From NCBI GenBank assembly GCA_029204225.1, contig MU832201.1:18426-82425 (forward strand): DNA of 64,000 bases, given 5' to 3'. The position numbers and the translations under genes are program-made. Source of the stretch: Diphasiastrum complanatum. Its lineage: Eukaryota; Streptophyta; Lycopodiopsida; Lycopodiales; Lycopodiaceae. The notes beneath the pieces are model-generated. The model worked only from the letters and a program-made list of their open reading frames with translations. It ran no database searches and was not told the origin of the DNA. This document shows, piece after piece, positions 43,750-54,501 of this stretch. Every line of letters begins with the position of its first letter. Position 1 is the stretch's first letter.

Positions 43750-44109
43750 ATGCATCTGGCACGTAGAGGGATGATTTTTTTAGCACAGACTTGTAGATAT
43801 TGATACACACAGATCATCATGCATATATTTTTTTACAGTTTATTCGTGTCATGGCTAATTAATCATGGTTGGTTACAAATGGTTAGCTCTGTGAAATTTG
43901 AATGGCTAGTTAGAAATGGTTTGCTCTGTGCAAGATGAGAGAGAGAGAGAGAGAGAGACCAGCACATCTTCATGTCTCTCATATCATCTGCATCATGTCC
44001 AATCATTGAACATAACACGCTAAACACGACACCCTAACAAATGGCACAGTTAACATAACACCCTAAACCCTAAATCCTAATAATAATAATTTGATCCGAG
44101 AAACCCTAA

Positions 44110-44790
44110 CGAGAATTCCCGCATTATGGCTGAAATTTTTTTAGGCGAGCAATGGTCAAAACCAACATTTTGCCTCCCATAAGTGCAGCAGATAGGGCAC
44201 AAACAGATCTTATTTTCAGTAGCTATTTGGTTGTTATTTGCTCTGGTTCTCAGTAATTGTTAATGCTACAGTTTGGGCTATCAACTCTATGATGATGATC
44301 ACTTTTGCAATCATTTCATTGGAGATGTGAGTGCAATGCATACAGTTGGGGGCATAAATATTGGGCCCTTATCGGCGCGCATTTGGACTCCCATTTTTAT
44401 CTACGAGGGGGTGCAGGGGGGACAACGCCCACCTTGGTGGGGGTATCGGGGGCCAGCACCCCCCAAAGCAAAAAAGCAAGGTACAATTGCTCTACAATTC
44501 TATGTCTCTGTCCCACTAGAACCATCTGTGATCGTAACGAACAGGCTAGAGGTTAGTTTTGAATTTTTATCCTTGACAGAACCCAACATGATTAATGCAC
44601 CTAAACTTGACCGAATTGTATCAGAATGCTCGGCAACATAAATAAAAATAATGGCCTTGATAAGAGCTTCCATTTGATACCCATATTGCCCACAAAAAAT
44701 TCAATAAAAAAAAAACGTTTTTGAGAAACGCTCCCAGAATCCATAAATACGTTTCTGAACCGCATTTTTGACCGTGTTTCGAATGTATTA
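44110..44790. mobile_element. Truncated non-autonomous hAT, same family as 45,441-46,474
   Basis: It shares with the 45.4-46.5 kb element: TTATGGCTGAA and AGCAATGGTCAAA (44,124 against 45,518), TTTTGCCTCCCATAAGTGCAG, GATTAATGCACCTAAACT (44,590 against 46,253), and TGATACCCATATTGCC (44,677 against 46,338), all in the same order. A GGGGGTGCAGGGGGG stretch (44,405) lies in the middle, as in the relative. Terminal CATAGTTGCA repeats were not found. The left side directly abuts the end of hAT copy 2. Confidence 0.65.
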
Positions 44791-45424
44791 CTGATTCACT
44801 AATTCACCAATTCCTGATGTGCTGATTTACTAATTCACTGATCAATGCATCTCGAGTCTACAATGAAAATTTTAGCATTTGGGAATATTGACCTCAATGA
44901 AATAGACTGTGCTCTCTCTGACTCTATGCTAGCATGATAGAAGGACTCCCTATCTAATGATGGGGCTGATGTCAGTGATGGTGATGCCCTAGCTCTACAT
45001 CTGTGTGTGACGCTGCTCCTCCCTCTACCTCTGCCTCTACCTCTCTCCCCTGCCTGGAGCCTGATTATCTTCTTGTTTCGGAGGTCTTGGTTCAGCCGCA
45101 TTTGATATCCAGTTCTCGATGGGGAGGGCCTCCCCGCCCCCCACTTGTATTGTTAAGGGATCCAAGGGGGGTGGCGACAGCTGTGGAGACCCAACGATGC
45201 CCCTGAAAAGAAATGTTTTGAAAAATGTCTACTAAAATGTTGCAATTTCATAGTCAATTTGGACCATTCGCAGATCTGACCATTCATTTTTGGTTTTTTA
45301 CAATTTTGATTGATTTTTAGATGTGTTTGCAAATTTTTTTAAAACTTCAAGAAATTTCGATCTAATGGCATAAAAACAGCCTTAGATAGGTGATTTGATC
45401 TAATTAATATTATATATATTATTA
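44791..45424. other. Unassigned sequence with a GC-rich patch
   Basis: Text around 45,000-45,200 is Arg/Gly-coding on the minus strand (GERGRGRGRGRSS) and GGGG-rich on the plus strand (near 45,120-45,175). No family was recognised. The rest is AT-rich. Confidence 0.35.
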
Positions 45425-45440
45425 TGTACTATCATAGAAC

Positions 45441-46474
45441 CATAGTTGCAGCGAATCGCAATTCTGAACCCAGAATCGTAAAAAATAAAGTTAATTTTTT
45501 TTTTTGGAAAAATAGCTTATGGCTGAATTTTTTTAAGGGGAGCAATGGTCAAACCAGCGTTTTGCCTCCCATAAGTGCAGTAGATAGGGCACAAACAGAT
45601 AAAAGTCCTTGATAAAACCCACCATGGATTTGTTAGACATAACTGAATAATGCACCTCTCAATTTAGTAGTCACTAGTTAACCGTGAGCTCAAATCTGTA
45701 AGGCACGCGTTATGAGGAGAAGCCATTATTGAGCACGGTTGTTAGTATGGGGTCTACTGTGAGACCATGATGGTTAGGAGATGGCTAGATTACAGTGTCT
45801 ATATAGCAGGAAGTCCCAGGGGGTTCAGGGGGCAGTAGCCCCTTGAGAAACAGGGGGTCCGGGGGGCGGTAGCCCCCCGATGGGAGGTTTGGGGGGCAAC
45901 ACCCCCAGTGGCGGTAAGGCCCCGACGGTAAGGCCTCTTCATGATTTGGCCTTCCAACTCCCTGAGCGAAAACACACTTTTTGGTGTTTCGCATCCCCTT
46001 GGTCCTTTGGCTCTCTCAAATGGTGGTTGTTATATATAATTACCACATTGTGAGGCATTCATTAGTAGTTGGAGCATTCTGTTATCGTGTAGATCAGTCA
46101 TCCAGAGTCTATTCTAAATCGCCATTGAAGCCCTTCTCCAGGGTGCATGGTTGGATAGCACCATCATATGTACTTGCTTTACTATAATCAGAATTTCAGA
46201 TTCATGTTCATTGTTTCTTGTCTACACTGAATTTCATTGTCAATCATAATAGGATTAATGCACCTAAACTAGACCATCCTGCACCCAAAACAGTCGGCAA
46301 ACTACACAGTAATAATGCTCTTAATCAGAGCTTTCATCTCTGATACCCATATTGCCTAAAAATTTCAAAAAAAAAAACGATTCTGCACGATTCTGGTTTT
46401 TTTCCAAATCGCGATTCAGAATTGTGATTCGGAACGCGATTCTAAACCGCAATTCAGAATGTGGTGCAACTATG
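45441..46474. mobile_element. Non-autonomous hAT element, CATAGTTGCA ends, 1034 bp
   Basis: Left end CATAGTTGCAGCGAATCGC, right end GGTGCAACTATG. Flanked by the 8-bp duplication CATAGAAC (45,433-45,440 and 46,475-46,482). Those 8 bp are the first 8 bp of the outer MITE. The inside has GAATCGC/GCGATTC subterminal words, a G-rich minisatellite and the conserved TGATACCCATATTGCC. No transposase is encoded, so it was mobilised in trans. Confidence 0.85.
45812..45915. repeat. G-rich minisatellite inside the 1034-bp hAT element
   Basis: About three 30-36 bp units, each G(4-6) text followed by a GGCAGTAGCCCC, GGCGGTAGCCCCCC or GGCAACACCCCC turn. Each unit is a G-run and C-run hairpin. A related G-rich patch lies in the truncated relative at 44,405-44,465. 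Confidence 0.7.
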
Positions 46475-46727
46475 CATAGAACCCATGGTTCTCAGAACCG
46501 TGGGTTCCAGGTACCGTACAGTGAACCGTACTCGGTTCATGAACCGTGGTACGGTTCATGTAATTAATTAATTAATATTTTTTATGCTCTTTATCCCCTA
46601 AAACCCCTAAAAAAAATTTATTTATTTATTGCGGTTCTTCACAATTCTTGGAACCATACTTTGTGAACCGTACGGTTCCAAGAACCGTGGTGAACCGTCC
46701 ACGGTTCACGGATTCTATGTGTACTAT

Positions 46728-48044
46728 ATAATATATATATAAGAAAAAAACAATTATATATGTGTTTCAAACAACGTTCCGCTATCTAACGCCCATGTTC
46801 TGAGACGAGTTCCAAAACATGGATGCAGAGAAACACGTTCTGCTGCATCCACATTCTGAAACTCTCGTTCCAAAACGCTTTTTTTCTTCTTCTGTTTTTA
46901 ATTAAAAACTTAATAGTTAAAAAAAAACCTAAATAGCAACAGGAAAAAAATTTACAGACTGCCTAAAACAAATTTACATGCAAGAAAACAAAAAAAAAGT
47001 ACAACTTATTTCTGGAAAAAAAAAAAGTAGTACAAGTTCCAAGAAATTCTAATGGGATTTCCAGGATCGCGTTCCAAAACATGGAGTGCAATTATGATAG
47101 AGAGAGAGAGAGAGAGGTTGACAGACAGACAGAAAGAAAGAAAGAAAGCTCAATCAATGTCTTTCTTGTGCCAAAAGACATATAAGACGAAAAGGTAGAC
47201 GTGAAGTATGTGATATCAATGGGCGCGTATGAAACATCTCCAAAAACCAGTAAGAAAAAGTACGCTACTAAGAGTCTAAAACTTAATGAGATATGAAGTG
47301 TGAAAATGTATGCCACTATAAATAATAGCATGATTGTATAATGCTATCATCATGTCCTACTAGTACTAAGGAAAGATATATGACGAGTTGCTATTGGAGG
47401 TAGATTTGGAATGTGTTGTTGATCTGGGAGGTCATCTATGAGATATCTCTCCTCAAGGCAGGATGGATAGAGAGAGAGAGGGGAGGAAACAGTAGAAATA
47501 ACATGATGTTTTGACTTATTTATCTGACTCTATTATGGATAATGAATCGAGGCTATATTTGAGTTTGGATCTTATTTATAATGTTAAATGGATCATGCGG
47601 CATGGTTATATTCAAGTTTGAATCATGGTTATATTCAATTTTGAAGTATCATTATATTTGGGTTTGAATCCTAACAAATTTAGTCGATCATTGTTTGCAC
47701 TCAAGAGTCAACACTTGAGATTGGCCATTGTAGTGATTAATATCTATTATTTAAGTAGTATTAAGAAGTAACCCATATGAAATGCAACACAGATCACTAT
47801 TTTTTTGTAGTTTGACAACTTTTTGTAGAGAAATTGGCATTATAAAAGAACAACCAGTTCTTTCTCAAAGACCTTGTTTATGAACTGCCAATTCTTCAAA
47901 TTTTAAAAAGGCCAATTCTAAAAAGGTGGAAAACCTTAAATGATGTAATTACAATTTTGGATCAATTCCACAAGGGCCTTGCTTATCTAGTGTCTTTGTG
48001 GATATTAAAGTGAGAAAAGGAGTGTGGTTTAGATTTATAGAACC
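46728..48044. other. AT-rich sequence with repeated GTTCCAAAACA words
   Basis: GTTCCAAAACATGG occurs near 46,810 and 47,070 and a related word near 46,868, suggesting another small decayed inverted-repeat element between about 46,770 and 47,095. A GA/GACA low-complexity tract lies at 47,098-47,148. No genes were recognised. Confidence 0.4.
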
Positions 48045-48775
48045 ACTTTGGCAAGATCTAACTTCATTGACATTTACACCACACTTTAGCTTTCAAGACA
48101 CGAGGTATGTGTCTCCTCATGTCAAACCCAACTTAAGAGGTATTTATCAAACTTTTTGACTATATTTTGAAGCTTTTTTATGCAACCTCAAAAACTTGCT
48201 CACTTGATACAAAATCTTGCCTTTGAAAGGCAAAGCTAACTCAATTCTAGTTAGTGTACTAATCTAGAGAACCTATTACTAGGTAAAGGATCAATAAACC
48301 CTAAGGTGAAATTGTTTGCAGTCCAATGGTTCGAATACAAATAATACAAGTAATGCAATGTAAAGAAAAGAGATCTCCAATATTCAAAATACATATTGTC
48401 ATTTTTCTTACTTTGGCAAGAGCTAACTTCAATTGACATTCACATCACACTTTAGCTTTCAAGACACGAGGTATGTATCTCCTCATGTCAAACCCAACTT
48501 AAGAGGTATTTATCAAACTTTTGGACTATATTATGAAGCTTTTTTATGCAACCTCAAAAACTTGCTCACTTGATACAAAATCTTGCCTTTGAAAGGCAAA
48601 GCCAACTCAATTCTAGTTAGTGTACTAATCTAGAAAACCTATTACTAGGTAAAGGATCAATAAACCCTAAGGTGAAATTGTTTGAAGTCCAATGGTTCGA
48701 GAATCAAACAATACAAGTAATGCAATGTAAAGAAAAAAGATCTCCAATATTGAAAATACATATTGTCATTTTTCT
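48045..48775. repeat. Direct tandem duplication, period 365 bp
   Basis: ACTTTGGCAAGA starts at 48,045 and again at 48,410, and the two 365-bp units are more than 95 per cent alike by eye, ending at TCATTTTTCTT. There is no coding sense. It resembles neither of the LTRs in the window. Simple head-to-tail duplication is the straightforward reading. Confidence 0.9.
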
Positions 48776-51471
48776 TGCAACTACATATCTAGAAACCCAA
48801 AATTCTAGCTAATATTGCTAAGGCCAACGAAATTTCTCAAAATCTAATAGCATACATTATGGGAAAGAAAATTTGCTACAACAAAAATATAGAAAACTTA
48901 GAATTGAGGCAAAAGCGATAGATAACATACATGTAACAAGTTATCCCCAAGCGACCTCTTGCCTGTTGAGGAGCGAAGAGTTGATATTTTGTCCTCTATG
49001 TCAACAGTTGAATAAGCTACAAACCCCAAATGTGGCCATTAGCTCCAAGGCTTTAAAAAGACATGTACTTCATTAAAACTTTGCTCAATATAATCAAATA
49101 CAAGGAAATTGATTCTACTTTTGAACAATAGAGTTGCGATAGCTAGTTTAATTTCACATTGATCGATCCGTTGATACATCATAAGAAGTTCAAACAAGAA
49201 GCACAACAATATCATATTATGAATACCCAATATTTCCTAAGTGGGAGCTCTTCTTGCGATCTTCTTTTATCAAGCCTCACATTAACAAAAAGCACAAAAA
49301 TTCTCAAAAATTCACAAAGCTTATCTCTAGCAAAGTTTGTAGCATGCGTTTGACCCCTAACTGGCCCTGCCACGCTTGACTAAGATATGCTCAATATAGG
49401 AGACGTCTGACGTAGTCATGAGCGCCTATTAGAAGGTCCATGATAGAAATGTTGAGCGTGTCAAGTAAACAAGAGATCTGAGAGAACCAAGACAGTCAAT
49501 AACCTTGACTATGAAGGTGTTGTGATGAGGTGAGTGATGTCTATGTGTATCTCTACTCATCAATGGAAAATGTCGTGACTCGTTGTGTATAGGTGATAAG
49601 TCGAAAGATGGCATCAAGCTGTATATAAACTCATCTAGAATGACCTGTACACCATGCCTCTACTACACATAACATGATGGGGATGTAACGATGGCATCAA
49701 AAGGCCGACATTTACTTGGGGCAATCATACATAAAAATTCGCACATCTTTTAGCTTGGCTCTTTTCCGTAAAGCATCCCTATGGTTAGTTGATGACGTAA
49801 AAGGAATAATCAAGGTCGTCTTATCCCACTTTGTGCACCATGTCGTATCAAGGCCTTCGCCATTGTCGTCTAAGGTGGTTTCAAGAAAACATTTCCTATG
49901 TTTTGGACGATACCACAAGATCCTTAGCCTCTTCATGTGAATTATGTGATCTTCGTGGCTGCATATGGACTAAGCCAATCTTGCCTTTTAAGAGATACCT
50001 ACAAGACATGGCATGCTTGCATTCTCAAGGGTTTGAGTTTTGAGGAGATATGCCTCACTAACCACCAAAAGATTAGTTTCATGATCTGTCATGTCTCTTT
50101 CCATCATTGCTTGAAGATAAGGTTTTCATAAGTTCTAACTCATGCCATCATAGCATTGTTCCATTAACTTATTGATATAACTATGCGTTGTTACATCTCT
50201 ACATATGCCTCTCCCTTCCATGAGTTTTATCTTTCCAAAAGAAAGGTGACGCCCATTATAGTGCACAACTATTAAGAGCAACCTTTGATAGAATTTCCAG
50301 TTCACATATATTGAGAATTGTCACTGGAATCTAGTATTCAAAGTGATAGACTTCAAAAGATTTTGTAAGCACAATGAGATTTGAGAAATTATTCGAGCTT
50401 TTCAATTTCTAGTCGGGGCATTAATTCCATTCAACTTCTTACAAGTTCGTTTTGTTTTGCACAAATTTGCAGCCTGAATTCTACATATAATGATGCAGCA
50501 AAGAACAACGATGAAACTTCTCATATGATACCAGGTTGGAAATCATGGTGCCAATCTCTCAATAGTTGCATAACGGAAGCATTCATGGAAAATCGGTTAA
50601 CAAAAGAAAAACATTACAATGTATAGAAACCACTTCACAAAGATACAAGGCAAAACAAGACACACACACACACGTATGCAAGTGCACGCGCGCGCGCGCA
50701 CACACACGAGGAAGAGAGGGTCATTGGTGCCTCCTCACATCTGATCCTCTAAGCCCAAGTCCTTTTCCGTGTTTAAACGAATCGACTCTTGTTAGCTTAA
50801 ACCATTAGAGGCACTTTGGCCTATTTAAAAACAAAGACATATTCCCCACCCTTGGAATGCAACGAAGGAGAAAAAGTTTTCCTTTGAATTCCCAAGGACT
50901 AAGACTCCACGTACCAGTAAGTGATCAAAGTTGTCAACCTCATTATTGTGGACTGCATTGTTTCACAATTTAGGCGTTCAAACCTCAAATCGGTGTAAAT
51001 CAGTAACAATTCGAATCAAACAAAGTCGAATTGCAAAAAGTTGGGCCCAAAAAAAGTCATTTTTTTGTTCAAAATGTTTTTTTTTCTCGAAACTTATTTC
51101 ATTTTGGGTTTAATCTTCATTGAATCAATGTGCAAACCTCTCCTATATCTAATCCAAGCTAGTTCAGAAATATATTTCATTCAAACATAGCCTTCACTAA
51201 ATTAATGTGTAGGTGGCAAAGCTCTCCTATTATCTATATCTAATCTATGTGGATCATCTTAATTATGTAATGACGATGTGGATTCTTTGCCAAAAAGAGC
51301 ACTGTACCACCATATTTGACAAGCATGCTTCAAATCGGAATTAGTGAATCCAAAGCCAAACTTCTCTTGAGAAATCAACACTCCAATCTGGGATACAAAT
51401 CCATGTGCTTTCACTTTCCAATCCGATGTAGAGCTTGCCTCCCATCCCATCCAATACCGCATATTAGCCGA
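48776..51471. other. AT-rich intergenic sequence, no gene recognised
   Basis: Only short frames without recognisable domains are present. A CA/CG dinucleotide tract is at about 50,660-50,708. The stretch 51,259-51,471 lies downstream of a minus-strand primer site and could be a leader of an LTR element. Confidence 0.4.
50660..50708. repeat. (CA)n / (CG)n microsatellite
   Basis: An ACACAC run followed by CGCGCGCG and a second CACACAC run, 48 bp in total. Confidence 0.9.
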
Positions 51472-51483
51472 GCTCTGATACCA
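51472..51483 (-). other. Primer binding site, initiator tRNA-Met type, minus strand
   Basis: Minus-strand TGGTATCAGAGC sits one base after a possible LTR end (TTTACA, plus-strand TGTAAA from 51,485). No matching second LTR or coding domain could be found, so it is a fragment at best. Confidence 0.5.
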
Positions 51484-51484
51484 A

Positions 51485-53090
51485 TGTAAAGATCACTAGG
51501 GAAAACCCCTGAGATTAGGATAGTAAAACACACAGTGGTTATGTTGGACATGTACAATTGTGGCGATTGTATTTGTGCTATGCTTACTTGGTGGACAAAA
51601 TGCGCTTTTTATGGTATTGGTGTTATGATTTGTATTGGCAAGGGGCATCAATTTCAAGTGTGATAAGTTAATAAGTGTCACATCAAGCTTTGAGGATCGG
51701 AATCAAGTTACTTCATTGATTTTCAAAAACAAGGGTGCAAATCACCATGGAAAGCACATGAGGAACGACATCAATAATTCTTCATACATGCCTTGATGTC
51801 TTTTGTACTTGTGTCATGAGTTAATAAATACTTGTCAAGGGGGCATGTTGGATACTATTGATTGGTCAAACTATTCTACATGCATTATTAATAACAATTG
51901 TCAAGGCCCCACATAGATTACTAAACGTCATTTCTTGTAAGGAATCCAACTTCCCAATCATTAAACACTAAAATCTAGGTGTCGATATACTTATTGATTG
52001 GTAGTGCTCGTCAGCTGATTACGGTCCTAATAGTGATTCAATTGCTATTATAAAGGTATACTTGGCATGCGGGAACAATATAGCATATCATTATTGCACA
52101 ATCTTGTGGGACCTTTGAAAGTATAAAATGCAAGATAGCTTAAGCTGGTCTAGTTAAGTTGGAGCATTCATCTATTCATTCCCGATATGGCTGACTTTTT
52201 CACCCACTTCAAAATTAGCTCAACTTGAATCGAAAGAATCAATCTACTATAGGAAAACAAACTTTTCACAAATAATGCTATAAAAAAGTAGAGTTTTTGA
52301 GTTTCATATATTCTCAGCAACAAAACCCCAGGGATCATTGTTGGCTCTATGCATAATACATATGTATATGCACACATGCACACCCTCAACCCTAACAACC
52401 AATTCTCTTTTAGTAAAAGGTGAAGAACTAGCTCGAATATGTGAATCGTGCCTTATTCGAATTTGTATCATAATTCATGGAAAATTACTCTTCCCTCCAC
52501 ACACACGTGTTTGTATGCATTGTACACACACACACACACACACACAAAACCCTAATAGTCAATTTTGTTTTATTTGGATCTGACACATTTGATTTCGTGA
52601 CATGAGGTTTGTCCGGATTTGAATTGTAAATATGGAAACATTACTCCACTACACATAGGTAAAGAGAGGCTTTGTACTTTTCGCTAGCTTGATAAAGTTG
52701 TGCTTGTCTTCTAGAACCATGTGAATGTTCGGTTTCTTAGAAGCTCTTTCGATTGGCAATAGGTGCTAGAGCTGCGAGGACTCCACAAGTGTAAGCTAGT
52801 TAGCAAACCCTATTATGCATGTCAATTTCTAACATATCATGAGGACAATGACGTATTCTCAGTCCTATAATAGATCTTAAACCTAGTTCTTTCTATATTT
52901 ACATTCTTGTTTCTTGCAACCTACGTGGATGAATAAATAAACAAACAGAAATACATGTGAACAAATTGATAAATAAGCCAGCGTATTTTCTTTCTATTAT
53001 GTTTGATGTACATTCTTTTTTCTTGAAACCAATGGACAAACAAATAAATATAAAGACACAAATAAATAGGCAAAACACAAAATTGATTAA
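51485..53090. other. AT-rich sequence; possible LTR pieces, possible host intron
   Basis: Plus-strand TGTTGGATACTATTG at 51,846 follows a purine-rich AAGGGGGCA and could start an LTR with a TATAAAG box near 52,053. Evidence is thin. A (CA)n tract is at 52,523-52,546. If the exon at 53,177-53,492 is real, its first intron would cover the right part of this stretch. Confidence 0.3.
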
Positions 53091-53176
53091 TCAAAAGACA
53101 GACAAATTAGAAACTGAACAAATAAATTGAAAGCCAAACGAGTTAGGGGGGTGAAATTTAATGCAGGATGTGGTAC

Positions 53177-53492
53177 CATAAGTCGCATAGGCCACGCCTG
53201 CAGACGCGGCAGTAGTGGTCAGAAACATCATGATTTTGAAGTTCCTCCACAAATGCTTGCCACCACCACTCCCAGCTGCTGCTGCTGATGCTGATGCAGC
53301 TTTCTCATTTGGATCTGCATCTGCTGAATCTGCTCCTGCTGCTGTTGCTGCGGATGATGAGGACAATGGTGATTGGGCTTGTGCATTATGAGACGAGTAT
53401 CTGATCGGAATAGCAAAGTGAAGAAGGGAAGGAGGAGGAGGAGGCATTGCCCGCCATAGGCAGCGTCCCCGGCCTTGGATAGCAGCAGCCAT
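53177..53492 (-). CDS. First exon of a probable mitochondrial inner-membrane protein
   Basis: This is the best host-gene candidate. From the Met at 53,492 the frame gives an Arg-rich, acid-free N-terminus (MAAAIQGRGRCLWRAM) typical of a mitochondrial presequence, with RYSSH as a likely cleavage neighbourhood. A low-complexity Ala/Ser region follows, then KHLWRNFK and a hydrophobic segment IMMFLTTTAASAGVAYATYG. A GTACCA donor follows at 53,176. An in-frame Met at 53,576 is an alternative start. Length, presequence and a single membrane span just before an intron are reminiscent of the plant TIM50 N-terminus, but no catalytic-type domain is visible and this assignment is a guess. GC content is well above the flanks, as expected for an exon. 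Downstream exons were not found. Confidence 0.55.
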
Positions 53493-53935
53493 GCTACGAT
53501 GTCCTTTAAGCATGCGGCAGATGAGGCCGATCCAACGGAAAGCAAATGATTTGCGAAAAGGAAAAAGCTCTCGCATCGGAGGCTATATATCAGAAGCGTT
53601 GATCGAAATGGCAAAAGAGGTGGCGATCTCAATTTTAAGGCCGCCAGTGCAGGACAGGACCGTCAGATAATTGACACGTGGTTATATGCGAACGTGGCAT
53701 ACATCCAAGTGGTGTGGGCCCATGTTTTTTTTATCGTGCATATTTTACATCTAGAGAATTCCAATACGAGACTCATCACATGAATTAAAATTTGATGAGA
53801 TTCTTCCAAAGTTAGTTGATTTTGCTCAAAGAGGAGGTCCACCCTTGCTCTCTCCAAAGTTTCTTCATACGTTGGCTTCTTTCCTCCAATGGCATTTGCA
53901 GATTTGGATTGATCTATGCAAGGTTTTTGGCCTTG
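53493..53935. other. Likely 5' flank of the 53.2-53.5 kb exon
   Basis: It contains an in-frame upstream extension to 53,576, then AT-rich sequence. An ACACGTGG element (53,672-53,679) resembles the G-box core CACGTG used by plant promoters. No other gene is seen. Confidence 0.35.
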
Positions 53936-53939
53936 TCTT

Positions 53940-54200
53940 GCAAAGGCAATACTATGTGTTGAGGTCGCTTAATGGAGTTTATGTTGGCGACCTAAACTTA
54001 TAAGGAGTGAACCTTAGTTGAGGGCTAAATTCACAAGCAGGCAATACTATGTGTTGAAGTCGGTCAATTGAGTGAACCTTAGTTGAGGGCTAAACTAACA
54101 AGCAGGCAATAGTCAACATTAAAGGATACTCTATGGTGGCGGCCTAAACTTATACAGCGTGAACCCTAGTTGTGAGGGCTAAACTAACAAGCATGTGTCT
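53940..54200. repeat. Three imperfect tandem repeats of about 70-110 bp
   Basis: The phrase GTGAACC(T/C)TAGTTG(TG)AGGGCTAAA occurs three times (about 54,007, 54,072 and 54,159), with GGCAATACTATGTGTTGA(G/A)GTCG twice and GGC(G)ACCTAAACTTATA twice. No coding sense. Confidence 0.75.
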
Positions 54201-54496
54201 CCACTAAAAAGTTCTTAAAAACACATGCAAACAACGCATGATGCATAAGGTCAAAAGATGCTTTACCATGCATGAATGGTGTTTCAATATGCATTAATAG
54301 AAAGTTTGTCAAAAGCAAAAGCTAAGAAAACGAATATTGTTCATTATGAAAGAAAGTGAGGCAATGTGCACGGATTCAGTATCTTCCATGGATTCAAAAT
54401 CTAAAGAGCTAGTTTCAAGGTCTGCATGAGAAATAGAAGATGTACAACTCTAGACATTTGCATGTTGTTTTTGTTCTACAAATTTTCGTGGTTCTA
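54201..54496. other. AT-rich sequence, no gene seen
   Basis: Flank of the LTR element starting at 54,502. The site TTCGTGGTTCTATTCCT continues on the far side as TTCCTCACAAATGTCG after the element is removed. Confidence 0.4.
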
Positions 54497-54501
54497 TTCC
54501 T

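Larger units (their letters stand above)
29355..44085 (+). mobile_element. hAT transposon copy 2, split by two nested LTR retrotransposons
   Basis: It is collinear with copy 1 from the GC-rich 5' block to the 3' stretch ending near 44,085, after removal of the insertions 30,304-35,383 and 37,540-43,749. It has also lost about 0.8 kb corresponding to 26,190-26,996 of copy 1, which removes the dimerisation exons. The two copies are clearly diverged, so they are old relative to the LTR insertion at 30.3 kb. Exact termini and target duplication were not resolved. Confidence 0.75.
45433..46719. mobile_element. AACCGT-rich foldback hAT MITE, interrupted 8 bp from its left end
   Basis: With the inner element removed it is about 245 bp, starting CATAGAAC and ending GATTCTATG, with arms built from GGTTC/GAACC and ACCGT words (46,483-46,570 against 46,625-46,719) around a TAATTAATTAAT core. 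TGTACTAT flanks it on both sides (45,425-45,432 and 46,720-46,727), an 8-bp duplication typical of hAT transposition. No coding sequence. Confidence 0.8.

Noticed and set aside
44273-44641. 122-codon plus-strand frame with a Gly/Pro stretch
   Set aside because: The Gly/Pro part is the translation of the G-rich minisatellite; the flanks align to the non-autonomous hAT relative, which is non-coding.
48045-48775. Considered as a pair of LTRs
   Set aside because: The two 365-bp units abut directly with no interior, primer site or polypurine tract.
51846-52160. Possible plus-strand LTR start after a purine tract
   Set aside because: There is no second copy, no primer site and no supported end; kept only as a remark in the intergenic entry.
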